Under the pieces are notes generated by a model. It was not told where the DNA came from and did not search any database. It worked only from the letters and a program-made list of their open reading frames with translations. Made by a program: the position numbers and the translations under genes. 64,000 bases of DNA, from NCBI GenBank assembly GCA_045617525.1, contig JAZLIT010000003.1:1-64000 (forward strand), read 5' to 3'. Positions within the stretch are counted from its first letter, which is position 1; each line of letters starts with the position of its first letter. The stretch comes from JAZLIT01 sp045617525. GTDB taxonomy: Bacteria; Bacillota; Bacilli; Bacillales_A; Planococcaceae. Below, one piece after another: positions 15,131 to 24,848 of the stretch.

Positions 15131-17566
15131 TTAAAATGCTTCACTTGCCTTCACAGAAAGTAATCCTATTGTTTTGTTGCGCTTCCAGACATCTGCCCAA
15201 TTGTTTAAAGGTACAGGTTTATCCCCTACGTACGGTGAAATTTCCATCGTGATTCCTGGCTTTTTATACGTTTGAATAAACCAGTCTGCAGATGATCCCG
15301 ACCCCTTTCGATGTTGCCCTGGCATAATTGCGTACCCTGTTACATTTTTAATTTTTTGGGCAAATTGATAATCTCGGGTTTGCTGTACTCCTGTTTGCCC
15401 ATGTGAATAATAAAGTATATTTCCTGATGAATGATAGGAAATATATGCTTGGAAATTATGTTTCCTCACAAAATCACGCAACGCACGCGACTCAGGTTCT
15501 GAAAATACACTTCCCCCTTTATAATTGCGCCAAGCTGGCCCACTTACACCCGATACTAACGCATTCCATCCGCCATCAAAATTCCGATTTAAATCGACGC
15601 CTCGGATATTCGCTTTCCAACGTGCAACATTCTTAGAACCATTAATTTTTATGACCGAGGATTGCAGTGACGTCGAAGTAACACCGTTTTGCACCAGATT
15701 TACACCATCGATATTAACCATTGGCACAAACCAAATGCTGGTTTTATCTAATAATTCGCGTACATTATACCCCTCATAGGTCGAATTACGTGCATATGAA
15801 TTTGTGTAGTCATCGATCATTTCCATGAGTACACTTGAAGTCATGTATTCACGCGCATGTAGACTAGCATCCATAATTATCTCACGTTTGCCCGTACCCA
15901 CCTTGAGTGCATATATGTCACGCCCCTCAACAGTTTTCCCGATAACAATTAATTCTGTAAAGCTCGGATAGATACGATTAATGATTTTTAATTGTTCCAC
16001 CATTTTCGTATATTTTACCGGCTGTGAACCGTCGATTAAATTTGTATGGAATATAGAAGTTAAGGGTAATTGTACCGAAATGCCCGCGTAAGTCGTTAAA
16101 CCATTTGCTCCATTCGTCCCTCTAATTCTTAATGGTTCACCTTTATTAATCTTCCCAACATATACACCATTCGACGTATAAAGTGACTGTTGCGATTTAA
16201 CCGTAACAACCTGGTTTAACTTATTTACAATCGCTTGGGATGGCGTCAATTCATCAACTTCTATTACTTCATCTTTTAAAACAGCATAGCGGTCACTACC
16301 ATCTGTCCAATGCATATAGCGTGCATTCGTCGTGTCGCCTAAAATCACTGTTCCTTTTCCGATTGAACCAATTACCCTATTCTCTTGACTAGTTTTAAGC
16401 AACTCAGATTCTGATAAAAGCTTATACGGAACAGCCTTAAATAAAACACGTTGTTCTGATCCAATATAAGCCTTCTGTGAACCTGCATGAATGGCATATA
16501 CAGAATCATTAAGCTCAATCACCTTAAAGCGTGCTGCATAATTTCCCGTTAATAGAGGAATAGTTAATGCCTCATCCGCATATAAAGTAAACTGTGGATT
16601 AACTCGAATAAAACCCAAACTCTCTAAATGCACTTCTTCAGTTTGCTCTTGAATTAACGCCACATCTTTAATAAAAACATAGAAACGCTCCAGTCCAACC
16701 TCAAAGAATAGCATCTCTTCATTTTCTAGCGACACGATTGGAAACGTCTGCTCTATTTGCATTTGTGCAATAATACGTTTTCCGTTTTGCGAACCGAATA
16801 GAGAAGTCCCCTTCTTTACAACAAAGTGGGAATTTGGCAATTGCTCTGTCTCTACTACAATAGCTGCCTCATCCGGCTCAGATTCCACCTGCTCCAAAGC
16901 AGCATCAAGTATATCTTCTGATTGCGGTTTATACAGCTTAAGTATTCGGTTTATAAAGGAAGAAAATTGCGCTCGTGTAAGATTACTAGATGGCGCGAAA
17001 AACTCATTCTTTGTAATTCCTTTGTATTCTAAGGCTATGATTGCTTCTTGTGCCTCAACTGATAGATTATGTATATCTTTTACGTTAGATTTAAAATTAG
17101 CCTGTTTATAAGCTTCCACTAAATCTTCATCATAAACCGTTTTAACCGAGCGTACTAATACTAATGCTGTTTGCTCGCGACTCATATTTGCAGTACCCAT
17201 TAAACGTCCTTCAGAACCATTAAATATGCCTTCTGCTGCTAATAATGCAGTCAATTTTACTAACTCTGTATCATCCGTCAATGAAATATCATAAAATCGT
17301 TTTGTGCTCAGTGCATCTTCTGGGATATAATAGTGTTCAAGCTGTAACCATCTTCCGAGGATTCTAGCGACGTTTTGTCGGATAATAGAATCATTCGGAC
17401 CAAAATTACCATTCTCATAGCCCTTTATTAAACCCAGCTCAGATAGCTCATTTATATCTTCTGCGTGTAAATTATTCGGGCTAACATCTGAAAATGATGC
17501 TAACGTTTGTTTTGTTGGGAATAAACATAAAAATGTTAAAATAAGTAGAAGCGGTATTTTTTTCAA
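15131..17566 (-). CDS. SLH-anchored M14 family zinc carboxypeptidase
   Basis: An 811-residue secreted enzyme. A signal peptide (1-23, ending TLA) is followed by three SLH domains (about 24-205), a linker rich in acidic residues, a ~250-residue beta-rich region with SH3-like features, and a C-terminal M14 peptidase domain (about 520-811). Zinc ligands are H570 and E573 (HARE) and H712 (SYHSSG); the substrate-carboxylate Arg is in GVDLNRNF and the catalytic Glu in ITMEISPY. The enzyme should trim C-terminal residues of peptides at the cell wall; gamma-D-glutamyl-diaminopimelate cleavage is also possible in this family. It leads a unit with the broken pcp gene. Confidence 0.9.
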   Translation of the reverse strand: MKKIPLLLILTFLCLFPTKQTLASFSDVSPNNLHAEDINELSELGLIKGYENGNFGPNDSIIRQNVARILGRWLQLEHYYIPEDALSTKRFYDISLTDDTELVKLTALLAAEGIFNGSEGRLMGTANMSREQTALVLVRSVKTVYDEDLVEAYKQANFKSNVKDIHNLSVEAQEAIIALEYKGITKNEFFAPSSNLTRAQFSSFINRILKLYKPQSEDILDAALEQVESEPDEAAIVVETEQLPNSHFVVKKGTSLFGSQNGKRIIAQMQIEQTFPIVSLENEEMLFFEVGLERFYVFIKDVALIQEQTEEVHLESLGFIRVNPQFTLYADEALTIPLLTGNYAARFKVIELNDSVYAIHAGSQKAYIGSEQRVLFKAVPYKLLSESELLKTSQENRVIGSIGKGTVILGDTTNARYMHWTDGSDRYAVLKDEVIEVDELTPSQAIVNKLNQVVTVKSQQSLYTSNGVYVGKINKGEPLRIRGTNGANGLTTYAGISVQLPLTSIFHTNLIDGSQPVKYTKMVEQLKIINRIYPSFTELIVIGKTVEGRDIYALKVGTGKREIIMDASLHAREYMTSSVLMEMIDDYTNSYARNSTYEGYNVRELLDKTSIWFVPMVNIDGVNLVQNGVTSTSLQSSVIKINGSKNVARWKANIRGVDLNRNFDGGWNALVSGVSGPAWRNYKGGSVFSEPESRALRDFVRKHNFQAYISYHSSGNILYYSHGQTGVQQTRDYQFAQKIKNVTGYAIMPGQHRKGSGSSADWFIQTYKKPGITMEISPYVGDKPVPLNNWADVWKRNKTIGLLSVKASEAF

Positions 17567-17706
17567 AAAAGGATTCCCCCAGTATAGTTAACTTCAAAGG
17601 TGCTTCTATAATTTTAGTTTAAAATTTAGTATTTTGATATAGAACTTTGTCTTTTTCTAAAAAAAAGTGAAATTACTTAAAGACCTAAAGAGAAAGGATT
17701 GAAACA

Positions 17707-18081
17707 ATGTATAAAACAATGGAAGAAAGACTTGATTTCTTAGAAAAAGAAATGCATCTTCAAGCATTTCAAATAAAGCTACTTCATGCGATTATTCAAG
17801 AAAAAGAAAAAGCAGGAATTTATGAATTAATTGTACAAATGAACATAAGTGAACAAGCTTTCAATTCCTTAAAGCGCTTGACTTCTAAGTATGAAGAAGA
17901 ATTAAACGATGGATTTCACCATACTCTTTCTAGCTATATTCAAGATGTGCAACGTATTTTCGACCATGAAAATCAATTAATCCATTTCCAAGACCTTAGC
18001 CACTTCATTCCCAGATGGCTTGGTGGTGTAAATGGTAGATCTGGCTTTTCACCTGCGTTACATAACCATTTTTATAGTTAG
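17707..18081 (+). CDS. DUF1878-like protein
   Basis: A 124-residue soluble, largely helical protein with a coiled-coil-like N-terminus (ERLDFLEKEMHLQAFQIKLLHAII). The pattern of a leading helix, a central helix (FNSLKRLTSKYEEELNDGF) and a following amphipathic region resembles the DUF1878 (YhaI) family, though I make the match by eye. The C-terminal ~25 residues (RWLGGVNGRSGFSPALHN) are an added tail. AGAAAGGATTG precedes the ATG. It is divergent from the SLH carboxypeptidase gene and closed by a terminator. Function unknown. Confidence 0.65.
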   Translation: MYKTMEERLDFLEKEMHLQAFQIKLLHAIIQEKEKAGIYELIVQMNISEQAFNSLKRLTSKYEEELNDGFHHTLSSYIQDVQRIFDHENQLIHFQDLSHFIPRWLGGVNGRSGFSPALHNHFYS

Positions 18082-18104
18082 CTGTTAATTAAATCCCTTT
18101 TATG

Positions 18105-18139
18105 AGTGCCACTTGAAAAGACTTCAAGTGGTACTTTTA
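18105..18139 (+). terminator. Terminator of the DUF1878-like gene
   Basis: A 13-bp stem with one G-U pair (18105-18117 with 18123-18135) followed by TTTTATT. Confidence 0.8.
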
Positions 18140-18334
18140 TTATATTATTAGGTATGAGTATTTGCTCATTACATAGTGATAATGCGTGGACCCATACGTT
18201 ATTGTAGTTACCCCCGCATCCAAATATACATAGAGGGTCAGCGTGACTATTCATTGATTTCGAGTAAGCAAGATTGGTAGTTGTGTGTCGATTTCCATTA
18301 AAAGTGACGCGTAAAATAATAATTTTTTTGCATA

Positions 18335-18365
18335 TTGGCGGATTACCCCAAGACTTTGGCGGATT
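18335..18365. repeat. Direct repeat of TTGGCGGATT
   Basis: The decamer occurs at 18335-18344 and 18356-18365, period 21, in the 300-base gene-free stretch between 18140 and 18440. Nothing else in that stretch could be identified apart from the terminator at its right end. Confidence 0.5.
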
Positions 18366-18378
18366 CGGAAATTCCCTC

Positions 18379-18412
18379 AAAAAAAGCCTATCAAATCAAA
18401 TTGATTTGATAG
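18379..18412 (-). terminator. Terminator of the signal peptidase gene
   Basis: CTATCAAATCAA and TTGATTTGATAG (18388-18399 with 18401-18412) form a strong hairpin with an A-run on the left (T-run on the minus strand). Confidence 0.8.
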
Positions 18413-18439
18413 ACTGCTAATAGGTATTTTTTAAAATTA

Positions 18440-18997
18440 CTATTCCACTTGTCCAATTCGTTCAAATGGCCATACAACAACATTAGAAGTACCTAAAATT
18501 TGCTCGGCATTTACAAAGCCGACACGAGGATTTCTACTATCAAGGCTGTTTGTGCGATTATCTCCTAAAACGAAATATGTATTTTCAGGAACCCTTGCCT
18601 CGCTATAAAGCTGTTTCAAAGAAAAATCATCTGTGTAGGTTACGAGTACTTCATTATCCATTAAGTATGATTCTTTGATAGACTCTCCATTAATATAGAG
18701 TTTACCGTCTCTATATTTAACTTCATCACCAGGTAAACCGATTATACGTTTAATATAATATTGCTCATGATCTTTTTGGAAAACCACAACATCAAATCGT
18801 TGTAATTCACTCAATTGCAGACCAATTTTATTTATAAAAAGGCGGTCGCCATGCTCTAAATTTGGCATCATTGACTGCCCATCAACAATTACGGGGCTAA
18901 AAATATAAGTACGAATAGCGAATACCAATACAATTGTAACAAGTATTGTAATTACCCACTCTTTTATTTCTGAAAAAAACCGTTCCAATTCCATCAT
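18440..18997 (-). CDS. sipS: Type I signal peptidase
   Basis: A 185-residue membrane-anchored serine peptidase that removes signal peptides from secreted proteins on the outer face of the membrane. One N-terminal helix (about 14-34) is followed by the box B motif with the catalytic Ser (DGQSMMPNL), box D with the catalytic Lys (YYIKRIIGLPGDEV) and box E (LGDNRTNSLDSR). The Ser-Lys dyad and length match SipS-type enzymes of Bacillus. Such organisms have several paralogues, so the letter of the symbol is provisional. Monocistronic. Confidence 0.9.
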   Translation of the reverse strand: MMELERFFSEIKEWVITILVTIVLVFAIRTYIFSPVIVDGQSMMPNLEHGDRLFINKIGLQLSELQRFDVVVFQKDHEQYYIKRIIGLPGDEVKYRDGKLYINGESIKESYLMDNEVLVTYTDDFSLKQLYSEARVPENTYFVLGDNRTNSLDSRNPRVGFVNAEQILGTSNVVVWPFERIGQVE

Positions 18998-19132
18998 CCT
19001 TAATTCAAAATAGCGCTTATCAATTATTTAAATACTATAACAGTATACCCTGTTTTCCTACTAGAAAACATGTCCAATCCGTATATTTCATTTTCAATTT
19101 ATTTGATTTAAAGTTTGCCGAGTGAAGTTAAA

Positions 19133-19534
19133 TTACTGTAAAATTTCTTTTCGGAAAATCAATTTTTCAAATAGAACTTGGACTAAATAAAACACAAGAC
19201 CAGCTAAAGCACCAAAAAGGAAGTAATTCCAAAACACTTCCAATGAAAAATCAAAAATATAAGCGCTATAAGGAATGATTAAAAATCCACCTACTAATGT
19301 AAAAATAAATCCATTAACGATTGGTTTCATTTTAACCCTACTCAATATAAAGGATACAACGACTCCCGCTATTATGAACATTGGTGCACTTAACACGAAG
19401 AACGTCATCCAAAGTGCGTAAAATCCGAAAAACTCCAATCCATCTAAAATAAAAATAATGAGTGAAATTAACGTACAATATGCAACGAGTGAAACAAGTG
19501 CAATAGAAACTTTCCGACTGATTTGGCTCAGCAA
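19133..19534 (-). CDS. Four-helix membrane protein of unknown function
   Basis: About 133 residues with four hydrophobic helices and a short basic tail (KLIFRKEILQ). An ATG at 19558 begins the open frame without a ribosome site; the TTG at 19534 has AGGGGGGCG 7 bases upstream, so it is used. A protein of the same length, helix spacing and motif order (APMF...G near the second helix, GG at the third, GA...FY at the fourth) is encoded at 42372-42803, so these two appear to be paralogues. No domain recognised. Confidence 0.65.
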   Translation of the reverse strand: MLSQISRKVSIALVSLVAYCTLISLIIFILDGLEFFGFYALWMTFFVLSAPMFIIAGVVVSFILSRVKMKPIVNGFIFTLVGGFLIIPYSAYIFDFSLEVFWNYFLFGALAGLVFYLVQVLFEKLIFRKEILQ

Positions 19535-19604
19535 AAGAATCGCCCCCCTACTTAACATAATTATACCATTATTTAGTAATTACAATACATCATATCTAAT
19601 AAAT

Positions 19605-19646
19605 CAAAAAAAATAGTGACTTATCTAGTTCGATAAGTCACTATTT
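19605..19646 (-). terminator. Terminator of telA
   Basis: A perfect 15-bp stem (19611-19625 with 19632-19646) with A-run on the left, just downstream of telA on the minus strand. Confidence 0.9.
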
Positions 19647-19651
19647 CCTAT

Positions 19652-20836
19652 TTACATTGTTTTCAGTTTTTCATACTCAAGTTGAAGCTGCTCAATACGT
19701 TTACGACCTTCGTCACGATTACGAACCGTTTCCTCTTGAATTTGTTTCGTTTCTTGAATTCCTGCCATGATTGTTTTCCACGTTGTTTCAATTGTTTCAA
19801 TTGAAATACTTGATGTACCAGCTTGGCGAGCAATATTCACTGAATTTTGACGAACATTTTCAGCATTTTTTATCAGCATCTCATTCGTGCGCTTATCTAG
19901 CTCTGCCATCGAATTCGATACAAGACGTTGACGTTGCATCGTTACCGCATGTACTAGTCCCTGTTTGAAAACAGGAATCGTCGTCACAAATGCTGAATTG
20001 ATTTTACCAATTAAATCATTATTCCCTTTTTGCATTAAGCGGATTTGAGGTGCAGATTGGAATGAAACTTGCTGTGCAATCTCAAGATCATATTGACGTT
20101 GCTCAAGTAATTCGATCCCACGCTGAATCGTATCAGCCTCCATTGCTGCTTCCTGATCACCTTGATCTACCCGCGCTTGTAATGTAGGTAAATATTTTTT
20201 CGTTTCTTCCACCTTTATTTCAATCGCCGCAACATGCTCGCTCAAAGAATGGAAGTAGTTTAGGTTTTCATCATACATGTTCTCAAGCTCAACTGTATTT
20301 TTCTTCATTTCGACTTCATATTTTTGAATTTCATTGAAAACAATATCAACTTCCTTCGAGATTGAGTCGTATTTCGATAAAATACCCTGCAAGTGCTGTT
20401 TTGATCTAGAGAATAGACGTTTAATAATACCTTGTTTTTTCTCTTCTTCCAAGAAGTCTTTAGGGTCAAAACGGTCCATGATTTTATTTAAATTATTCAT
20501 CATTTTCGTTGATTTCTCTAAATTGCTCGATTTAATTGTTGCTAACATACGGTCTGAAAAAGTAGAGATTCCTGTTGCTGTCTCTTTACCGAATTCAAGT
20601 ACCGCAATTTGATTTTTTATTTCAATTTTATCTGCTAGCGCAACTACATGGGGTTCTTCGCGCAATGCAAGTTGGCGTTTTCGAATTTGAGATAATTCCT
20701 GAGTCGAAACAAGCGCTTTTGGTTTTGCTTCTGTTACTTCATTTACAAGTGCGTTTTCTTGCACAATCGGCTCTACCTCTGATTGTGTTTTACGTGCGTC
20801 TAGATCATCGAATAATGAATTTTGTTCTGTTGACAT
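19652..20836 (-). CDS. telA: Toxic anion resistance protein TelA
   Basis: A 394-residue cytosolic, almost wholly helical protein with long coiled-coil stretches (about 100-260) and the TelA family core (SDRMLATIKSS near 93; MQRQRLVSNSMAELDKRTNEML near 300). Homologues (YaaN in B. subtilis, KlaA/TelA on plasmids) are linked to tellurite and other anion resistance and often lie near TerD-type genes; none is found here. The N-terminal ~55 residues are poorly conserved and acidic. Monocistronic, with its own terminator. The molecular activity is unknown. Confidence 0.85.
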   Translation of the reverse strand: MSTEQNSLFDDLDARKTQSEVEPIVQENALVNEVTEAKPKALVSTQELSQIRKRQLALREEPHVVALADKIEIKNQIAVLEFGKETATGISTFSDRMLATIKSSNLEKSTKMMNNLNKIMDRFDPKDFLEEEKKQGIIKRLFSRSKQHLQGILSKYDSISKEVDIVFNEIQKYEVEMKKNTVELENMYDENLNYFHSLSEHVAAIEIKVEETKKYLPTLQARVDQGDQEAAMEADTIQRGIELLEQRQYDLEIAQQVSFQSAPQIRLMQKGNNDLIGKINSAFVTTIPVFKQGLVHAVTMQRQRLVSNSMAELDKRTNEMLIKNAENVRQNSVNIARQAGTSSISIETIETTWKTIMAGIQETKQIQEETVRNRDEGRKRIEQLQLEYEKLKTM

Positions 20837-20972
20837 TAAAATATCCCCCGTTCTTATCTTTCCACTCTAATTGTATACGTATTTTTTATAAAAAGGTTTC
20901 ATTTTTATTATAATCGAAAAGTGATATTTTCGGAATTAATTCCTTTTAAAAAAGGAATTCACAACATAGTTA

Positions 20973-21002
20973 AAGCCGGTCCCCCATCCTGGGAACCGGC
21001 TT
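20973..21002 (-). terminator. Possible terminator of argGH
   Basis: AAGCCGGT/ACCGGCTT (20973-20980 with 20995-21002) can extend by further G-C pairs with one mismatch, but no T-run follows on the minus strand, so termination is less sure. Confidence 0.4.
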
Positions 21003-21088
21003 ATGTACTTTTCATCGTTCTCCCTCTGTTTACTAAATGAAAAGTCGACCCTATTGCGTATCGCTGTACGGCATTAATAGAATCATTA

Positions 21089-22459
21089 TTAAATTAATGT
21101 TTTTGCTTGTGCTAATTGAATTTTCACTTGCTCAAATCCTGTACCACCTAATGAATTCCGACGGCTCACGGCAGCAAGCGGGGCAAGAACATCATAAATA
21201 TCCGCCTCGATTAAGTGACTTTCTTGTTGCATGTCTGTAAGTGGTAAATCAAGCAAATAAATGCCCTTTTGAATACATGTAAACACAAGCTTTCCTGTCA
21301 CCTCATGTGCTTCACGGAACGGCATACCCTTTGTCGCAAGGTAATCTGCAAGTTCAGTGGCATTACTGAAATCAGAGTGAACAGCTGCGTGTAGGCGCTG
21401 CTCATTGACCGTCATCGTACGCACCATGCCTTCAAAGATTTTCAAGCTGCCTAGCACCGTTTCCATCGTATCGAACATGCCTTCTTTATCTTCCTGCATG
21501 TCTTTGTTGTACGTAAGTGGGGTACCCTTTAGCACGGTTAATAGCCCCATTAAATTCCCGAATACACGACCTGATTTCCCGCGAATCAATTCGGCCATAT
21601 CTGGATTTTTCTTCTGTGGCATAATTGAAGATCCTGTAGAGAAGGCATCATCTAGCTCGATAAATTTAAATTCATCTGTCGACCAAATAATGATTTCCTC
21701 TGCGAAGCGTGATAAATGCGTCATCAGCATTGATGAATTTGATAAAAATTCAACGATAAAGTCACGGTCTGAAACAGCGTCCATTGAGTTTGCATATACG
21801 TTAGCAAAGCCTAGTAGCTCTGCTGATTTTAGACGATCAATTGGGAAAGTCGTCCCTGCCATTGCACCAGCGCCTAGCGGTGAAAGATCGATGCGCTTCA
21901 TTGATTCGTTGAAACGCTGTTTATCACGTTCAAGCTGCCAGAAGTAAACCATTAAATGATGTGCAAAACTTATTGGTTGCGCTCGTTGTAAGTGCGTGTA
22001 GCCCGGTGCAATCGTTTCAACATGCTGTTCCGCTTTCGCTAAAATTGTTTGTTGGAATGTTTCGATTAAGCCTACAACTTCAGGTACGCGTTTTTTTAGA
22101 AATAAATGCATATCTGTCGCGACCTGGTCGTTACGTGAACGTCCTGTGTGTAATTTACCGCCAACTGGACCAATTAAATCGATGAGCATCTTCTCTAGAT
22201 TTAAATGAATATCCTCATTGGCAACCGTAAATTCAAGCTCGCCTGCTTCGGCCTTGATCATTAATTTTTTTAAACCACCTATGATTAACGCCACGTCATC
22301 TATTGGTAAGATTTCTTGTGCGCCAAGCATTGTTACATGTGCGATTGATCCTTCTAAATCTTCCATAACAAGCTGTTGATCAAAGCCGATTGATGCGCCA
22401 AACTCATCTACCCAAGCTTCCGCTGATTTTTGGAAACGTCCGCCCCATAATTTTGTCAT
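21089..22459 (-). CDS. argH: Argininosuccinate lyase
   Basis: A 456-residue cytosolic tetrameric enzyme that splits argininosuccinate into arginine and fumarate, the last step of arginine synthesis. The fumarase/aspartase superfamily signature [12 protein letters not shown] is present (catalytic Ser loop, near residue 277), as are [12 protein letters not shown] and [13 protein letters not shown] ([12 protein letters not shown]) motifs. A GTG three codons upstream opens the frame, but the ATG at 22459 with GGGGTG before it gives the usual N-terminus TKLWGGRF. It follows argG by 67 bases in the same direction; both should be one operon. Confidence 0.95.
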   Translation of the reverse strand: MTKLWGGRFQKSAEAWVDEFGASIGFDQQLVMEDLEGSIAHVTMLGAQEILPIDDVALIIGGLKKLMIKAEAGELEFTVANEDIHLNLEKMLIDLIGPVGGKLHTGRSRNDQVATDMHLFLKKRVPEVVGLIETFQQTILAKAEQHVETIAPGYTHLQRAQPISFAHHLMVYFWQLERDKQRFNESMKRIDLSPLGAGAMAGTTFPIDRLKSAELLGFANVYANSMDAVSDRDFIVEFLSNSSMLMTHLSRFAEEIIIWSTDEFKFIELDDAFSTGSSIMPQKKNPDMAELIRGKSGRVFGNLMGLLTVLKGTPLTYNKDMQEDKEGMFDTMETVLGSLKIFEGMVRTMTVNEQRLHAAVHSDFSNATELADYLATKGMPFREAHEVTGKLVFTCIQKGIYLLDLPLTDMQQESHLIEADIYDVLAPLAAVSRRNSLGGTGFEQVKIQLAQAKTLI

Positions 22460-22526
22460 GTTGTACACCCCGTATCATAAGGAAGGCAAGCGGTGAACAA
22501 TCCACCCCTTGCGCTTCTCTTGTCAA

Positions 22527-23720
22527 TTATTTTTTATTTACGCCTGCATTTACCACTGTTGGAAGACCCCATAATTCAATGAAGCCAACTGCCGAAGCGT
22601 GGTTGAACATATCTTCTTTTGAGTACGTTGCAAGTTTTTCATTATATAGTGAATTTGGTGATTTACGTCCTTCTACAATTGCGTGGCCTTTAAATAATTT
22701 CACACGAACTGTTCCATTTACAAAAGCTTGCGTTTCTTTTAAGAATGCTTCAAGTGCTGGGCGTAAAGGTGAGAACCAAAGGCCGTCGTAAATGATTTCG
22801 CTAAGCTTTTTCTCGATAACAGGTTTGAAATGCGCCAATTCTTTAACAAGTGTCAGGTCCTCCAGTTCTTTATGCGCCGTCAGTAACACTTTTGCGCCTG
22901 GAATTTCGTAGACTTCACGTGATTTAATGCCGACTAATCGGTTTTCCACGTGGTCAATACGTCCAACGCCGTGCTCTCCTGCAACTGCATTTAATTTTTG
23001 AATTAAGTCAGCAAGCTTCATCGCTTCGCCATTTAATGAAACTGGTTTCCCTTTTACGAATTCGATCTCCACGATTTCAGGTGTATCAGGTGTCAGCTCA
23101 AGTGGCTTTGTAAGGCCGTAAGCTTCTTCTGGTGGTGCTACCCAAGGATCTTCCATTACGCCTGCTTCATTTGCACGGCCCCACAGGTTTTGATCGATTG
23201 AGAATGGTGAGTCAAGTGTCGCAGGAATCGGAACATTATGCTTCATTGCATATTCGATTTCCTCATCACGGCTCCAGCCCCACTCACGTACCGGTGCAAG
23301 AACTTGTAAATTTGGATTTAACGCCTTAATTGAAACTTCGAAACGCACTTGGTCATTCCCTTTTCCTGTGCAGCCATGCGCTACTGCGTCAGCCTCCGTT
23401 GCTTCTGCAATTTCTACTAATTTTTTTGAAATTAGTGGACGAGATAATGCAGATACTAATGGATATTTTTGTTCGTACCAAGTATGTGCTTGTAATGAAA
23501 TTAATGCATACTCTTCAGCAAACTCATCTTTCGCATCGACCATATATGATTCAACAGCACCTACTTGAAGTGCTTTATTTTTAATAAATTCTAAATCCTT
23601 ACCCTCACCTACGTCTAAGCATACCGCGATAACGTCCCACCCTTGATCTTTTAACCATGGAATCGCTACTGATGTATCTAACCCGCCTGAATATGCTAAA
23701 ACTACTTTCTTATTTGCCAT
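22527..23720 (-). CDS. argG: Argininosuccinate synthase
   Basis: A 397-residue cytosolic enzyme that joins citrulline and aspartate with ATP to make argininosuccinate. The P-loop-like ATP pyrophosphatase motif AYSGGLDTS is at residues 9-17, and family motifs [14 protein letters not shown] and LAPVREW are present. The frame is open 14 codons earlier; the ATG at 23720 with GGAGGCAC at 8 bases is the right start and gives the standard [13 protein letters not shown]. First gene of argGH, behind a promoter and a putative ARG box. Confidence 0.95.
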   Translation of the reverse strand: MANKKVVLAYSGGLDTSVAIPWLKDQGWDVIAVCLDVGEGKDLEFIKNKALQVGAVESYMVDAKDEFAEEYALISLQAHTWYEQKYPLVSALSRPLISKKLVEIAEATEADAVAHGCTGKGNDQVRFEVSIKALNPNLQVLAPVREWGWSRDEEIEYAMKHNVPIPATLDSPFSIDQNLWGRANEAGVMEDPWVAPPEEAYGLTKPLELTPDTPEIVEIEFVKGKPVSLNGEAMKLADLIQKLNAVAGEHGVGRIDHVENRLVGIKSREVYEIPGAKVLLTAHKELEDLTLVKELAHFKPVIEKKLSEIIYDGLWFSPLRPALEAFLKETQAFVNGTVRVKLFKGHAIVEGRKSPNSLYNEKLATYSKEDMFNHASAVGFIELWGLPTVVNAGVNKK

Positions 23721-23746
23721 TTTACATGTGCCTCCGATAATCGTTA

Positions 23747-23762
23747 ATGTATTTTTATGCAT
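23747..23762 (-). promoter_or_regulatory. Putative ARG box (ArgR/AhrC operator)
   Basis: The minus strand reads ATGCATAAAAATACAT, near the ARG-box pattern TGAATnnnnATTCA with two mismatches, and sits between the argG promoter and the ribosome site. A second, weaker AT-rich half follows at 23764-23778. Operator function is inferred from position and similarity. Confidence 0.5.
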
Positions 23763-23784
23763 TTGAATAAAACTTTATACACGA

Positions 23785-23813
23785 ATAGTATCATGTTATA
23801 AAAATAAAGGCAA
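23785..23813 (-). promoter_or_regulatory. Sigma-A type promoter of argGH
   Basis: On the minus strand TTGCCT (-35, 23808-23813) and TACTAT (-10, 23785-23790) are spaced by 17 bases, upstream of the ARG-box-like sequence. Confidence 0.6.
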
Positions 23814-23951
23814 CTGTATTTTTATAAATTGATAGGCAATTTTAAATTTACAGAGTTATGGCATCACTCTTACTCATTACCAACGGCCCTCAACGCCTGT
23901 TTTATTGGGATTATTAAAGAATATAATCTTAGGACACATTACAGCCAAAAT

Positions 23952-23985
23952 AAAAAAAGACCTCCTCGATTGTTCAAGGAAGTCT
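23952..23985 (-). terminator. Probable terminator of the SDR gene
   Basis: A 7-bp imperfect stem around 23959-23965 and 23978-23985 with a seven-A run on the left, on the minus strand after the SDR stop. Confidence 0.5.
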
Positions 23986-24011
23986 GTATAAAATGGTTAT
24001 GCTTATTCAAT

Positions 24012-24761
24012 TTATTTTTTATTAAAGAAGCCCTTACCTAGAAATTCAACTAAGCCTGGTGCTACTGCATACAATTTCGCAGTGATTCCCATAACACGTG
24101 GCAGATTTACCTCACGCACAGGACGCTCAATCGTCTTCATCACTTCACTAGCTACTTTATTTGGGTCGATTAAAAAGCTTTTGATTGCCTCACGGTAAGC
24201 ACCTTGCGCATCCGCCTTTTGCAAAAATGGAGTATCAATTGGACCGGGATAGATACCTGTTACCTTTACATTATGCTCTGCTAACTCTAGGCGTAGACCA
24301 TTGAGAAATCCTGTAATTGCATGCTTCGTCGCTGCATACACACTTGCCTTCTTCGTGGCAACCTTACCTGCCTGAGAGCTAATGAAAATAAAGTGCCCTT
24401 TCTTGTGCTCAATTAGCTTTGGCGTTAATTTTCGCGCTAAATAAATCGGTGCGCGCACATTGACATTAAACATTTCATCCACTTCTGCATCCGTTAAATC
24501 ATAGGCAGCATTGAAGATACCTAACCCAGCATTCAATATAACGACATCTAATGCCGGTAGTTGTTCAATTACTTGATCCATTTGCTCAACATCGCTTAAA
24601 TCCGCTTTAATTGCAATGGCACCTAATGTGGTCAAAGTTTTAAGCGATGCATCGTTACGACCCGTTGCATACACTGTGTAGCCTTTCTCGATGCATAACT
24701 TAGCCATTTTCAAGCCAATACCACTCGTTGCACCTGTGATAAAAATCGTTTTTTTATTCAT
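24012..24761 (-). CDS. Short-chain dehydrogenase/reductase (SDR)
   Basis: A 249-residue classical SDR. The NAD(P)-binding TGATSGIG motif is at 10-17, NAG at ~78-80 (LNAGLG), and the catalytic Ser and YxxxK are in ISSQAG and YAATK. Arg/Asn after the second strand (TGRN) suggests preference for NADPH. The C-terminal segment (residues ~215-245) is hydrophobic and may touch the membrane. A GGGAG site stands before the ATG. Substrate unknown; it lies next to nsrR in the same direction but is separated by a terminator. Confidence 0.85.
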   Translation of the reverse strand: MNKKTIFITGATSGIGLKMAKLCIEKGYTVYATGRNDASLKTLTTLGAIAIKADLSDVEQMDQVIEQLPALDVVILNAGLGIFNAAYDLTDAEVDEMFNVNVRAPIYLARKLTPKLIEHKKGHFIFISSQAGKVATKKASVYAATKHAITGFLNGLRLELAEHNVKVTGIYPGPIDTPFLQKADAQGAYREAIKSFLIDPNKVASEVMKTIERPVREVNLPRVMGITAKLYAVAPGLVEFLGKGFFNKK

Positions 24762-24791
24762 AAATTATGTATACTCCCTTCATATTCTTAT

Positions 24792-24823
24792 AAAAACACG
24801 CACTACTAGTATAGTAGAGCGTG
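24792..24823 (-). terminator. Terminator of nsrR
   Basis: CACGC-A-CTACTA paired with TAGTAG-A-GCGTG (24797-24807 with 24811-24823), with a five-A run at the left, after the nsrR stop. Confidence 0.7.
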
Positions 24824-24848
24824 TTTGTAAACATTCTCATTTGGAGAA

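Noticed and set aside
18078..18380. A 100-codon minus-strand open frame
   Set aside because: It runs across the terminator of the DUF1878-like gene, has no ribosome site, and its content follows the local TTGGCGGATT repeats. I treat it as a chance frame.
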